A stretch of DNA of 64,000 nucleotides, taken from NCBI GenBank assembly GCA_013396995.1, contig VWZP01010309.1, positions 494,783-558,782 on the forward strand, in the 5' to 3' direction. Every line of letters begins with the position of its first letter. Position 1 is the stretch's first letter. The DNA comes from Dicaeum eximium (lineage: Eukaryota > Chordata > Aves > Passeriformes > Dicaeidae). Below, in pieces: positions 1 to 10,085 of this stretch. Both the position numbers and the translations under genes were made by a program. A model generated the notes under the pieces. It was not told the origin of the DNA and searched no databases. It saw only the letters and a program-made list of their open reading frames with translations.

Positions 1-889
1 TGTGAAGTCATCACTGCATTCTTTACAGAACCACAGTTTGTCTGTTTATTTCATTGAAAGAAGCATATGCAGCAGTAGTTGAGTAGACTTTTTTTTTCAA
101 ATTCTTTCATAATGCTTAACAAAAATACACATAAATGTGGCAATGCATACAGACATGTTAATTCTAATGTACATAGAAAAACTTCTTGTCCTTTCCTAAA
201 GATCATTTTATTTTGATTCTCCAGTATGGCAGACTAAGGGTTTATACATAGCCATGTAACTGGCTCTCAAGCTGTGTTTGCAGTGTCCTCTCCCATATGA
301 ACTTTCTCCCTCCCTGCAATAAGCTGTCAGACGTAAAACCATCACCTAGGTTCAAACCTTTCCAAGCAGTAGTTCGACTGAGTGATGTTCATTTCCTGAC
401 TTACTAAACAGAGTACCCAGCCCTTCTCCTCAGTCTTGTGTGAGTGAAGGAGTCCGTGAGGACAAGGACTGGGCTGTGGAGCTTCCTCTTCTGGTAGGCA
501 CACAGAGGTGAAGATGCAGAGGAAGAAAAGGAATGTGCCCTGTTAGCTCTTTGCAAAGACTTGCTTGATTTCAAAAGGAGCCGGATTGGGCCTGTGCATG
601 GGTCAAGATCTGCTGAAGTGTATTTTCTCTGATGTGCCTTTTGGACCGTGTCTGTGCTGTGACACACTGCTTCAGCGGGTGTCATTATCAGTCCCCAAGC
701 AGACACCATTGTGCAGTGAAGCCTGTTAATACAGGTCACTGAAATTCCAGGTATTTTGACTGCTACAAAAGGTGGTCACTTCAAGTAGCATGACCACAGG
801 GAGAAAAAAACAAGTGAAAACTTGAAGGTCATTTTTCTCTCTACGTTGCCGTGTTACTTTTCCTGATGTGGCCCCTTACCTCGCGTGTG
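1..889. other. Unique non-coding DNA, no gene seen
   Basis: AT-rich single-copy sequence without a recognisable repeat, RNA gene or protein-coding exon. A 111-codon open frame on the minus strand (404-739) has no recognisable family and no splice context, so it is treated as chance. Confidence 0.6.
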
Positions 890-1185
890 ACATCTGTGGC
901 TAAGGTGTTGTCATATTTCTGGTATGCCAACATAACATTTGACTGCTGTCCTCTGCATTCTTGTAATTAACTCCTAATATTAAAGCAGTTTCCATCTCTG
1001 GATTCCTCAGCAAGCTGATTGAAAGGCGATTTAATTGCACAGCATTGCCAAGAAACATGTTAGGTGATTGCTGCCTGTAGTAACAAGTAATGTGAAGGTA
1101 ATAGAAGATATCACAGAGACTAAGATTTTGCTGGCCATTAGCAGAGGTGACTTCAAAAAGCAGATGATAATTAGTATAGATTTCA
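890..1185. promoter_or_regulatory. CNE-like block (putative enhancer)
   Basis: Repeat-free stretch with a dense run of homeodomain-type words, including TAATTA at 964-969, TAATATTAAAG just after it, and GATTTAATTG near 1028. There are no long homopolymers and the composition is steadier than in the flanks. The look is that of a conserved non-coding element near a developmental gene. This is inference from composition and motifs only; conservation was not measured. It could be ordinary unique DNA. Confidence 0.3.
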
Positions 1186-1559
1186 CTGAACCAAGTTTCC
1201 ATCTGCTGCTAGTCACTGGATTTTGAGCCGCTGTCCTATTAAAGATTTGCATGTATGTTCCTGGATTCTCGATGGAAAGGACACTTAGGGGAAAAGGGTA
1301 TAAATCAACAAATAACTGTGTAACCTGCAGAAATATAAATCTATGTAGATTAATCAGTGTTTCCTAAATTGCATACCAGATTGTAATTCAATCAAAGGGT
1401 AGGGGTCGTGTGACGTTTATGAACATTTATGGATGGTATAAGTGCTCAGATTAAATGTCAAACGTGGTATTCCGTTTAGAATCATGTATTATTGTTATTC
1501 ATTAATATATAAAAACAACAATTATATCCACTAAAATCCTCAATTTAATTTTGCTGTAA

Positions 1560-1735
1560 TCTGTCTCTGCTGTGTCAGAGATGCAGCGCAGTCTCGTTGC
1601 CCCCTCAGATAATTTAAAGGGCTCCACTGAATTTCAGCCCAGTCTGCTCTTTCCCCCCAGCATGGCACTGGCTCCATTTGGCCCCCTCTGAACTGAGGAA
1701 TTCTCTAATAAATTATTTTCTTTATCTTCCACTGG
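1560..1735. promoter_or_regulatory. CNE-like block (putative enhancer)
   Basis: Higher-complexity, repeat-free stretch in otherwise AT-rich DNA. It contains CAGATAATTTAAAGGG near 1604 and a pyrimidine/GC-rich middle, then AATAAATTATTTTC. It resembles conserved non-coding elements in balance and word content. Function is inferred only; a multi-species alignment would decide. Confidence 0.27.
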
Positions 1736-2010
1736 GATTAAGTTTTAGTTTTCATACTGAGCAGATGTAGTGTACCCAGAAGGGAAGGCGAGGCAAAACT
1801 CTAGATCTTAGATCCAATTCACCAAGTATATTACACATGATAAAGCTGTGCCCCTCACTGGTTCTATATCAGTAAGGGTGAAAATGCTTTGAGGCAAGAA
1901 CAGTCACTTTAGGATTATCTAAATTTGTTGTCGGTTCTTCAAGCCTGCAATTCTTCCCAGTCTGGGGCTAAAGGACTAATACTGCTCACCTTAGTGTGGT
2001 GCATTACATC

Positions 2011-2122
2011 AGAGAGATCCTAAATCACTTTGCAAAAATGGAGCAGAATTGCTGTCCCAATTTACTGCTAAGAAGGCACTTGAAGCAGGTTAACTCAAGC
2101 CACTTAGTGAATAGAGTGTAAG
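2011..2122. repeat. Decayed MIR-type SINE relic (tentative)
   Basis: The order of words here, roughly GATCCTAAATCACTTTGCAAA, then CCCAATTTACTG, then GGTTAACTCAAGCCAC, follows the amniote MIR-like pattern (GATCTCAAAGCACTTT, CCCATTTTACAG, GGTTAAGTGACTTGCCC). The copy is strongly diverged and has no clear ends. The match is from memory of the family; repeat masking with an amniote library would test it. Confidence 0.4.
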
Positions 2123-3469
2123 AAGCAACTGAATGCCAACTGCAGAAATTACTTTGGCACCTAAGATGTTAGTGTTGTTGAAAGCAATGCTTAAGCAAAA
2201 TGCTTAAGCTAACAAAGGTAATGTATTTCATCACGGTTTACAGCCAAATTTTACTGACTTCCAATGGACTTCAACATGAATGCCTCAGTCACTTTTGAAA
2301 TTGTAGTTAGCGTCATAAATCTATTATCTACTTATATAATGTAACTCATACCACTGGTTTTCACCATCTTAACTTCCTATAAATAGAAATTCTTCAGTGT
2401 TTAGGAACCTTATTCTCATTAAACTCAGGGGGACTAGATTTCTAAATAGCCTTAACATGTAGACCTTGCTTGTGTCTTAGTCTTTGTGATTTAAATGGAA
2501 TTTATTCATGTAGCAAAGAAAGAGAAAAGGAGAAGAATCTGACCACAGTGAAGCAAGGACAGGTTTAAGATTAGCCCTTGGCTGTTCTGTTCAATGGCCA
2601 AAACATCTTCCAAGCAATAATGATTAATTAACACTAGGAATTCAGTATAAAAAAAAGATCAGTGGATTCCATTTGTCCATTCCACCAAACAGAGCCATAG
2701 AAGGTTGCAAACAAGTGACATAAATAGAGACAGGAAACTATTCTGCTTATAACATAGAGACATGGGGGAAATGGTCAGCTTTCTTCAACTTCATTTTCTT
2801 ATGTTGTTATATAATAATATATCTTGAAGAAATTTACTGTATTAATCTAATATAATTAGGTTAAATGTCTCTAGTGACCAACAGTGCCATATGATAAGAA
2901 GTTTCACCCCAGCATTTTAATGGTTCAGGTTCTGCTCATGGTTTCAATTAAGTCAGCATAATTGCACAGGGCAGTGAGAACAGGATTTGGCCCATTTCTC
3001 TCCTGCATATGTGTTCTGTAGTTATCTAACCTGGAATGAATCATAGCTTCCTCAGACACATCTTGCTTTTCCACTACTTTACAGGGAAAGTTTTGTTTTC
3101 ATATATTTTCTTTTGAATAAAACTGGTAATCAAGTGTCCAGAGCAATTGCAACAATTTTTAAAAGTACGGTGTTTCAGTTCTGGTGATTTTCCCAGATTC
3201 CAGTTTGCAGCTTCTAGTATATTGTGCCTGTCTATAATTACCCACAGTTTTAATTAGGCAGACAATCTTGTTCACTTCTTAGAGCAAAATTGTTGGTAAT
3301 GTTCGTGTAAGTCATTACTCAGCATCTCCAGAATCTCAGGCCATAATCTGTAGACTTCTTTGGCATCCATGTTGTCAAAATTGCTTTATGCTTTCCCTTA
3401 AGAGACCTTGTTTTATATTGCTTATAACAGAGCCAAACTCTAACCTCAGCCTAAAATTTTCCATTCTGT
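2123..3469. other. Unique AT-rich DNA, no gene seen
   Basis: No supported gene, RNA or well-defined repeat. Near 2250-2275 there is a short TTTTACTGACTTCCAATGG-type word of the sort found in old amniote repeats, too short to classify. A TAATTA word sits near 3236. Confidence 0.55.
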
Positions 3470-3580
3470 GTTTTTTTTTTTTCCCCATACTGGATGCCTC
3501 CTGTGGGTTTTTGGTTTTTTTTTGTTTTGGTTTGGTTTGGGTTTTTTTTTTTTTTGTTTTTTTTTTTTTTTTTTTCTTTT
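3470..3580 (+). repeat. T-rich low-complexity tract
   Basis: About 110 bases almost wholly T, broken by short GGTTTGGTTTGGG and G interruptions. Several open frames run through it as poly-F on the plus strand or poly-K on the minus strand; these are artefacts of the tract. It may be an old poly-A tail read on the other strand or plain slippage; no retroposed gene body was recognised beside it. Confidence 0.85.
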
Positions 3581-5383
3581 AACTCTGAGACTCCAAGGCA
3601 CATTCTTTGGCACAGACCTCTTGTCTCAGGTTCTTCCCTGGTTTGTAGCTCACTGTCCCGTCTGCCCAAAACTCTGAAAGAAATACTACCCAACTACCAG
3701 TCCCCAACAGTGTTTCACTATCATCTATAACAGATGAGTCCATAGACTTCTATGGTTAAATCTTCAGGAGAAATGTAAGAGGAAAATAAGGGGTATGTGC
3801 TTAGGAAAGGAGAGTTTTCTCTACCAGGAGAACTTTCCTGTTACAGTTCATTAGAATAATAGATTCTTGAAAGCAAGATAGTGACCTTCTATCCACCAGC
3901 TTGATCTTGCCCTTCCTTTCATTTTATGTCATTTCAGCTTTTCAGTCTGGGCAGAATCCATCGTGTCTTCTGTCTCATGCAAATCTTCCTTATATTTGGG
4001 AGCAGTCAGCTCCTGTAAAGAGAAATTTGCTGTTAAAAGGGCCTCTCTGGGTGGCCTGTCCAAAAGATGCTATAAGCATCTTGTTTCCTGCCCTGCAGTT
4101 CTTAGGATTGTCTCTGCTCTTTGCTTGTATTTCCTCCACCTCCCTTGCAAACCAAGTGCTGCATTTGTACACATGCTTTCTCTCACACTCTTCTCTACCA
4201 GGACCATAATTCCCACAAATAGTAGCTACAACTCTGAACAGATTTTCTGCCTTCCTTCCCTCTCTCTCATGTGACAGCTCGTCTCTTTCCTTTCACTCTC
4301 TTAACTCAGGTTTTTATTTCTCTGAGTTTTTTAACTTGCTTTGAGGAATGACAGAGCTAATCTCCCCCTGTAACTAGATAGGAAGCAGAACTTGAGGGCC
4401 ATGTCTTAAGTACTGGAGTACACCACATGGATCCTGTGGTCATTTTCCACTGTGCTCCTGGTCCCCTTATAACAGTCTTCTGGAGAGCACTGTCTGGCCT
4501 GACTACCAAAATTTTTTTCAGCTTGGCAAAGCGAAGAGGAGACAGGACTGATTTGTAGCTTCGAACATTTGGGAAGCATCTGCCTTTGTTTTCTGTGTCC
4601 AACAGGAGTGTGTCTTCTTGTTACAATTCAGAGCATCAGGCTTTGATTAATTTTGTTTATTGCTTCATCCCAGGTTATTATGTTTTGGAAATAAATATGG
4701 AAATAAATATGTTGGCAAAAAAGCTTAGATACTCCACAGTAGACCTGTAGTCTACCAGAAGTTTGCAAACCTTTAGCCATTCCATTTTCATGCAGTAGTT
4801 TTTTTCTTAGGGGTCTCAGGGTAACAAATCAATCAAGTCCAAGATACTGTGTTGACAGAAGGAACTAAGACAACACAATTTTTCTGTGCAGCTATCAGCT
4901 GTAATGTAAGCATTCTCAGCCCTAATAATAAGCATAACCCCTCTTCTGTGAAGGTCAGGATCAAGAAGGCGAGTTCTGTTTCAGAGTCCTGTATCATCTG
5001 GCATGACTGCTAAGAAGGATGCCGTTCAAATCTGGCAGTGTTTTTGTGATAAGAGCATTTGTCCATAGGAGCCACAAGCCTATTTCACGGAGACTGTTGA
5101 ACAGCCACCAGAGGATATTTAGTCTCTGCTGGCCTGGAATTATCCCAGGACTGAAAAGCTCCTCAACCATTACCAGTTTTCTCAGCTACATAGTTCTGGG
5201 GTCAGGTAGTTTCAAAACTTTCAAGATCTATGTTGTTTGTGAATTAAAAACATTTTTTTTCCTCTCCTGTGGGAATTGCTGCCATCTGTAAGTCTCCTTG
5301 ATCCCTGTTTTATATTGTTATATTGGTATTATTTAGTGTGTTTATGAACAATTTGATTTTCTTTTTTCTTTCTCTCTTCTCAG
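3581..5383. other. Unique DNA, no gene seen
   Basis: Single-copy sequence. A 12-bp unit (GGAAATAAATAT) is present twice in tandem at 4687-4710. Open frames up to 103 codons on both strands overlap each other and show no recognisable protein. Confidence 0.55.
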
Positions 5384-5439
5384 ATCACTCACAATCAGTT
5401 TGTGGCATTTCTCTGGAGGAACTTTTCCTTGTCTCTTGT
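5384..5439 (+). other. Candidate 56-bp internal exon (splice-site pair)
   Basis: A long polypyrimidine tract (about 5355-5380) ends in CAG at 5381-5383. After 56 bases comes a near-ideal donor, GTAAGTATT, starting at 5440. All three plus-strand frames are open across the 56 bases, so coding status cannot be read from stops. 56 is not a multiple of 3, so skipping it would shift any reading frame. No protein family is recognised. It could be an exon of a coding gene, a non-coding RNA exon or a chance pairing. Confidence 0.3.
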
Positions 5440-6165
5440 GTAAGTATTTATAACATTTTATATTTTTCATTTATATAAGTTGTGCCTTTTCTTCAAGTTC
5501 CATCAAAGTCATCCTGGGGCCTCTGTTGCTTCCCATGGTCACAGGACTCAATACTGAATTTTTATTCTAATGCAGTCCAAGATTTTTTATACAGTGTCAC
5601 CTTATGGGACTCAGATTTTAGTTCAGTGACATTGTGTGATTGATTGATTGATTGATTGATCTGGAATTTATATGTGCATTTTTGGATAACAATATGGAAG
5701 ATTTCTGTTTATGTGTGGGGATATACATGTTCTGATAGACATTATGCTGTTGTGTTCTAGTTCAGAATTAAATATAAAGTATTCCATGCTGTGCAAGTGC
5801 AAAGCAATTACAGAAAACAGTCAACTAGCATTGCAAGCTTTCCATGCTGAAGTTTGACCCTGTGGTGTGGGATCCTTCCTTACCCCGTCCTGGCTGCTCT
5901 CTGAACTGCTCTTCTTATCTGACTAGATTAAATGTGCTGTATTCTTATTGACATCCAACAGTATCAGGATTAAAAATCTGTCAGCGATTTCTTTGTAAGG
6001 TGTTGTGCAGGGTTCTTTTCTCACCTAGTCACATGCACTTGAGTTTGGCTGCTGCTATGTAGGTTGGTGATTTGCTGCCCTTTTTAACTGAAGAAAATAC
6101 TATGTTTATCCAGATAATTGTGTTTTCAAGACCCAGAACAGGAAGAATTAATTTTTTCATGGTTT
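5440..6165. other. Unique DNA after candidate exon
   Basis: AT-rich single-copy sequence with one short tandem repeat (listed separately). No gene or mobile element is seen. Confidence 0.55.
5637..5660 (+). repeat. (TGAT)6 microsatellite
   Basis: Six perfect tandem copies of TGAT. Confidence 0.95.
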
Positions 6166-6225
6166 AAGTTTTTTGGTGGTTTTTTGGTGGTTTTTTTGGG
6201 TTTTTGTGTGGGTTTTTTTTTTTTN
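6166..6225 (+). repeat. T/G-rich low-complexity tract with one N
   Basis: T-runs broken by GG doublets, ending in T12 and a single unknown base at 6225. The N suggests a sequencing or assembly difficulty in the homopolymer. Confidence 0.85.
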
Positions 6226-7139
6226 AATAAGGGATATGGAGCCTTTGGGAGTGTTTGTTATCATTTGAGTTTTAATTTTGTCAGGTTCTGACACACAATG
6301 GTTTTGCGCATTTGGAACAAAAACTCACATTTTTCTGGGATTCCTTCATACATATTGGCAGTGAAATCTAGTGCTTTTGAAACAATGACTCTTCTTGTTG
6401 AAATATAAAGGGGAATATAGCACTACCACTTCATAATATTTACTATAGTTAAGTAAAGACAGACCAAAGTTTTCCAAATGTCCACCAGCATTTTAAGCCA
6501 CTGTTTTGGGATGTCCAAGCTGAAGCTATTTAGTGAATGCCAAAAATAATGAGGGCTTTTAAATTTAGGTTTAGGACTCCACATCCAAATATACCTGGAC
6601 TTTGTGTTACTTCAGATCTCTACTTTGCAATTTAAATCCATGTCTCCTACTTGTTCAGACAGAAAAGTAGATGACTGTTAAAGTGCTGCCTGGAATTTAA
6701 AAGAAAAACAGCACAGTAAGAGAAATAGCTCTTTCATATTTTTCTAGAGGAATTAAACCTGAAAATCTGTAAATTTATGTTCCAGTTGTGTTTTGATTGT
6801 TGGAATTTCTTTAAAGGGATGCAAAAGTGCAAATGGACATTTCATCATTTTTTCAAGGTGCTTGCTGAAACCACAGAAGAGCTTTCTTTTCCCGATACTA
6901 GACCTAAAATATGTGGCTTTAACATTTAAAGTTGACCCACTACTTTTGCGATGCAGAAGGAAATGGCACGGTGCCTTCTCCCCCACCCTCTGGGCAAAAA
7001 GATGAGATTTGCTGCAGTGGCTGCAAAAGGTGGTATGACAATGCCAGCTCCCAAGGAGACGTATTCGAGTTGACCTATCATGCCTATGGTGTCCCCATAT
7101 TTCTTTTCCTTCTCCTTTGCCTTTCATTATAAGGTGTCC
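6226..7139. other. Unique DNA, no gene supported
   Basis: Overlapping open frames on both strands around 6750-7140 (up to 129 codons on minus) have no recognisable product. The last part merges into the CNE-like block that follows. Confidence 0.5.
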
Positions 7140-7425
7140 CAAATCTGTAATTTACAACGTGCTGCTCCAGTTTTGCTCTGATATATTTGCTACAAATAAG
7201 TAGGAGCCTATGCGTGTCCATAGCTGCCCATGGCGGTGTCAGGCCTGCAAGATGAGGGGAGCAGAGGCGCCCACAGAATGCAACATGGCTTATGTCTAAT
7301 GTGACATTTATTTGACTCAGAAAGGCAATTGATTAAAGGCCCATCGGACCTTTGCCATCATGTATTATGTATTTATCCAGCAGGGGCAGTTTATAATGGC
7401 CCCTGACAAATCCTATTACTTCTGT
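7140..7425. promoter_or_regulatory. Strong CNE-like block (putative enhancer)
   Basis: About 285 bases of repeat-free, high-complexity sequence. It holds CAATTGATTAAAGG near 7326, CATGTATTATGTATTTAT, and CAGTTTATAATGGCCCC, close to a TGCCCATGGCGG segment at about 7226. This mix of homeodomain-like words and GC-richer linkers is typical of deeply conserved developmental enhancers. Conservation and activity are inferred and unmeasured. Confidence 0.42.
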
Positions 7426-7662
7426 TGCAGTACTTCATAATATCAATAAAAAGCATTAATGATACTCAGGGACAGGAAGCTTGTGTTAACACTTCCCACA
7501 GCAGTGGCAAAACCATTTATGTCTGTGGCAGACACCATGTGCCTTCAACATTTGCACAAAGGCACCACTTTAACATTGTTCTGCCTCTGCGGGGCAAGGC
7601 AGTTGGGTGGAAGCAGCAAGCTGGCTTCATGTGGAAACCTGAAGCTGAAATCCCCTTTCAAC

Positions 7663-7735
7663 AGTGCTTTGCTGTGTGACCATGGATTTGTTGTTTTCCA
7701 TCTGTCTGCCTTTGTTTCTTGACATGTAGGATTAG
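7663..7735 (+). repeat. MIR-type SINE fragment (tentative)
   Basis: The segment starting GCTGTGTGACCATGGATTTG and continuing to TTTCTTGACATGTAGG follows the MIR order: GCTGTGTGACCTTGG, then CTGTGCCTCAGTTTCC, then CATCTGTA. It is diverged, with no target-site duplication seen. Confidence 0.42.
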
Positions 7736-9989
7736 AATCACGTGCTCTCTTACTTCTTTAGGTCTGGCTTATTCCACAGCCAAGATAGACTGCTTGGTGC
7801 TCCCCAATTCTTAAATTAGCAAGCTCCATAGGAGCCCTACAATATTTCAGGCATGTCTTGTTCTGTACTGGCTCTCCCCTTTCTCTCTGGAAGGCAGACC
7901 TTTCAGGCCATTGATAGTCTGTGTTCTTTTTGGTAACAGAAAAAGTGTAAATGGGACATTTTTTCATTAGAAGCTGTTAATGGTACCTGACAAGCATGTT
8001 TCTGATCTAGATAACTGATTGGTTCTGCCCTCTGTCTCAGTGTCCAGCACTGGGCTCTCTTTTCATATCCTTTGCCACAACTTGCTGATGATTCAGTCTT
8101 CATCCTTCTCCCAGATGTTACATACACATCTGCCTAATTATATGGCATCAAGGTTTTGGAGGTGGAAGGATTTCATAGATCCCTTCCCCCAAACTATATT
8201 CCCACTTAAGAGGAACACAGTTAATCTCTGCTCCCCTTGAATGACCCCAGGACTTTGAGAGACACAGGTGTATTCTTTGTCAAAATCGTTCTTTTCATGG
8301 AAGAAGTCTTCCAACCAGCCTGTAGCAGTATCAACATTACTAAGATGCCTTACAGGAAGAGAGATAGCTGCATAGGATAAATAGCTACAGCAGGACACTT
8401 CTTTAACTTTCCTGTTCAGATGGAACCCATACAACATTGAAAAGTTATCTGCTGTTAGCGTTGGTAAGTGCAAATCAGAAGTGCACCAAAGTCATCCAGA
8501 TACAAGGAATTGCAGGACATGTTAACCTAATTCCATGGATATCTGTCCATCTTGTTTAAATAGATTTCTGATGTAACCAGGTTGTACTGAGCTCCAACAT
8601 CATTCCTATCAGACTGAGCACAGATTCTAATTCTTGTTACTTGACATCCTGGTTTAAAAATGGGGGAAAAAAAAAAAAGGAAAAAGAAAAGAAGGAAAAA
8701 AGTGCAATTTATACCCCAGCTTCATGAAGACGTATTTGGTCAAGTAATGATGACCTAAGGGAAGCTGAGAGGCATCTTACTGATCTCATCATAGTTATGA
8801 GAACCATCCATCATATGGTCAGTGATTTGTATGTCAAAAGACATCCAGCAATATTCCAGCCTGCCAGTAGCCAGTTTCTGAGAATCCTTATTGACCTTAT
8901 CAGACGTGATGATGCTCAAATAGTCTTTGATATCTATGTATATGTCCCTGCTTTGGTACTGTTCACCACGAAACTGTCATCTGTTACCACTCTGAACCAT
9001 TATCATGAAATAGTAACTAATTAGCCCCCTCTGAATCCCTTTATCTGGTTCTGTGCTTAGTGTTGTTTTGCAGATGAGGAGCAAGAACAGTGATTGCTAC
9101 ATCAGGAACGGGGAGGAGGCATCTTTTCCCTTCTCAGGTTTCTTAAGCTCTCCCTTACTTGAGAAGAGGATAATAACCTCCAGGTCAAGCTTCTTCATGA
9201 ATCAGAAATGAACATTTGCAAAATGCCAAAAAAGTCTACATGTAATAAGCCTTATGTTTACAACAGCTTTCAAGAGTTAGCGTTTTTCAAGAATTATCAT
9301 AATTAATGTAATAAATAGGCATGTAAATTATCCAGAAGAATCACTTGATCTGCTTCTGAAAATAAGGAGGTTTAGGAAGGGAATGGTCACCTAAACAGCA
9401 ATCTGAGACAGGAAAGGAATATTTTTTCCCTAGCTATTATGTGTCTCCTGAAGGAATGGAATGTTCCGAAAAAGAAAACAACATGGGCAGAGGCAAATGA
9501 GAGAGAGAAAAATGGTGAAACAGCCTCAAAATGGCAGCAGAGCTGAAATTCTACTCTGGTGTATTTATAGGAATTAAACCGTATAGCTGAGAGTACACCT
9601 TGAGATGAATGTTCTTGAGCAGTGCCACCATTTTAAGCTTTGTCCTTTGTCTGAAGATGTAGCCATCGATTAAACTTAAGCAATAGATGGGCATGGGGAA
9701 AAAACCCTCATTATTTAAAACGAATCTGTCAAAGTTTACAGGTTTGTTCTAAAGCATCAGTCATAAAAATAGACCAAATATCCAGAAAACTCAAGACGTA
9801 GCCAGATTTACAAAAAGGGGCAAAATTTGGTCCGAGTTTTTAATTCAAGCATTAGTTTAAGTGTTGACATTTAAATTGTTTAGCAAGTAATAAAGGCTGC
9901 ACATAGCTGTGAAGTTGATGTGTGGATTACAGTAAAGGCATGTGTGCAACCTGCCTTCTAATTGCAATACCTATAATATATCCACTGGT
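7736..9989. other. Unique DNA, no gene seen
   Basis: Single-copy AT-rich sequence. It includes an A-rich run (8655-8701) and scattered short open frames without recognisable product. Confidence 0.55.
8655..8701 (+). repeat. A-rich low-complexity tract
   Basis: Purine tract dominated by A-runs with G interruptions. No LINE or SINE body is evident upstream. Confidence 0.8.
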
Positions 9990-10085
9990 GCTGGAAGAGA
10001 TGGAGCTCAAGATTGGCCAGCGTGACAGCTGAAAATGTCACACCTTTCTGCCATTATGCATACTAGCAATCTCTTTGTTCTGAGT
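9990..10085. promoter_or_regulatory. CNE-like block (putative)
   Basis: Contains TGACAGCTG at 10023-10031, a TALE-homeodomain (MEIS/TGIF, TGACAG) word joined to an E-box (CAGCTG), followed by GCCATTATGCATAC. It is repeat-free with balanced composition. Enhancer identity is inference from motifs. Confidence 0.28.

Noticed and set aside
3451..3730. Several open frames rich in F or K
   Set aside because: They are translations of the poly-T tract at 3470-3580 and have no other content.
7375..7388. CTCF-like word CCAGCAGGGGCAG
   Set aside because: One base short of the core pattern; not a confident site.
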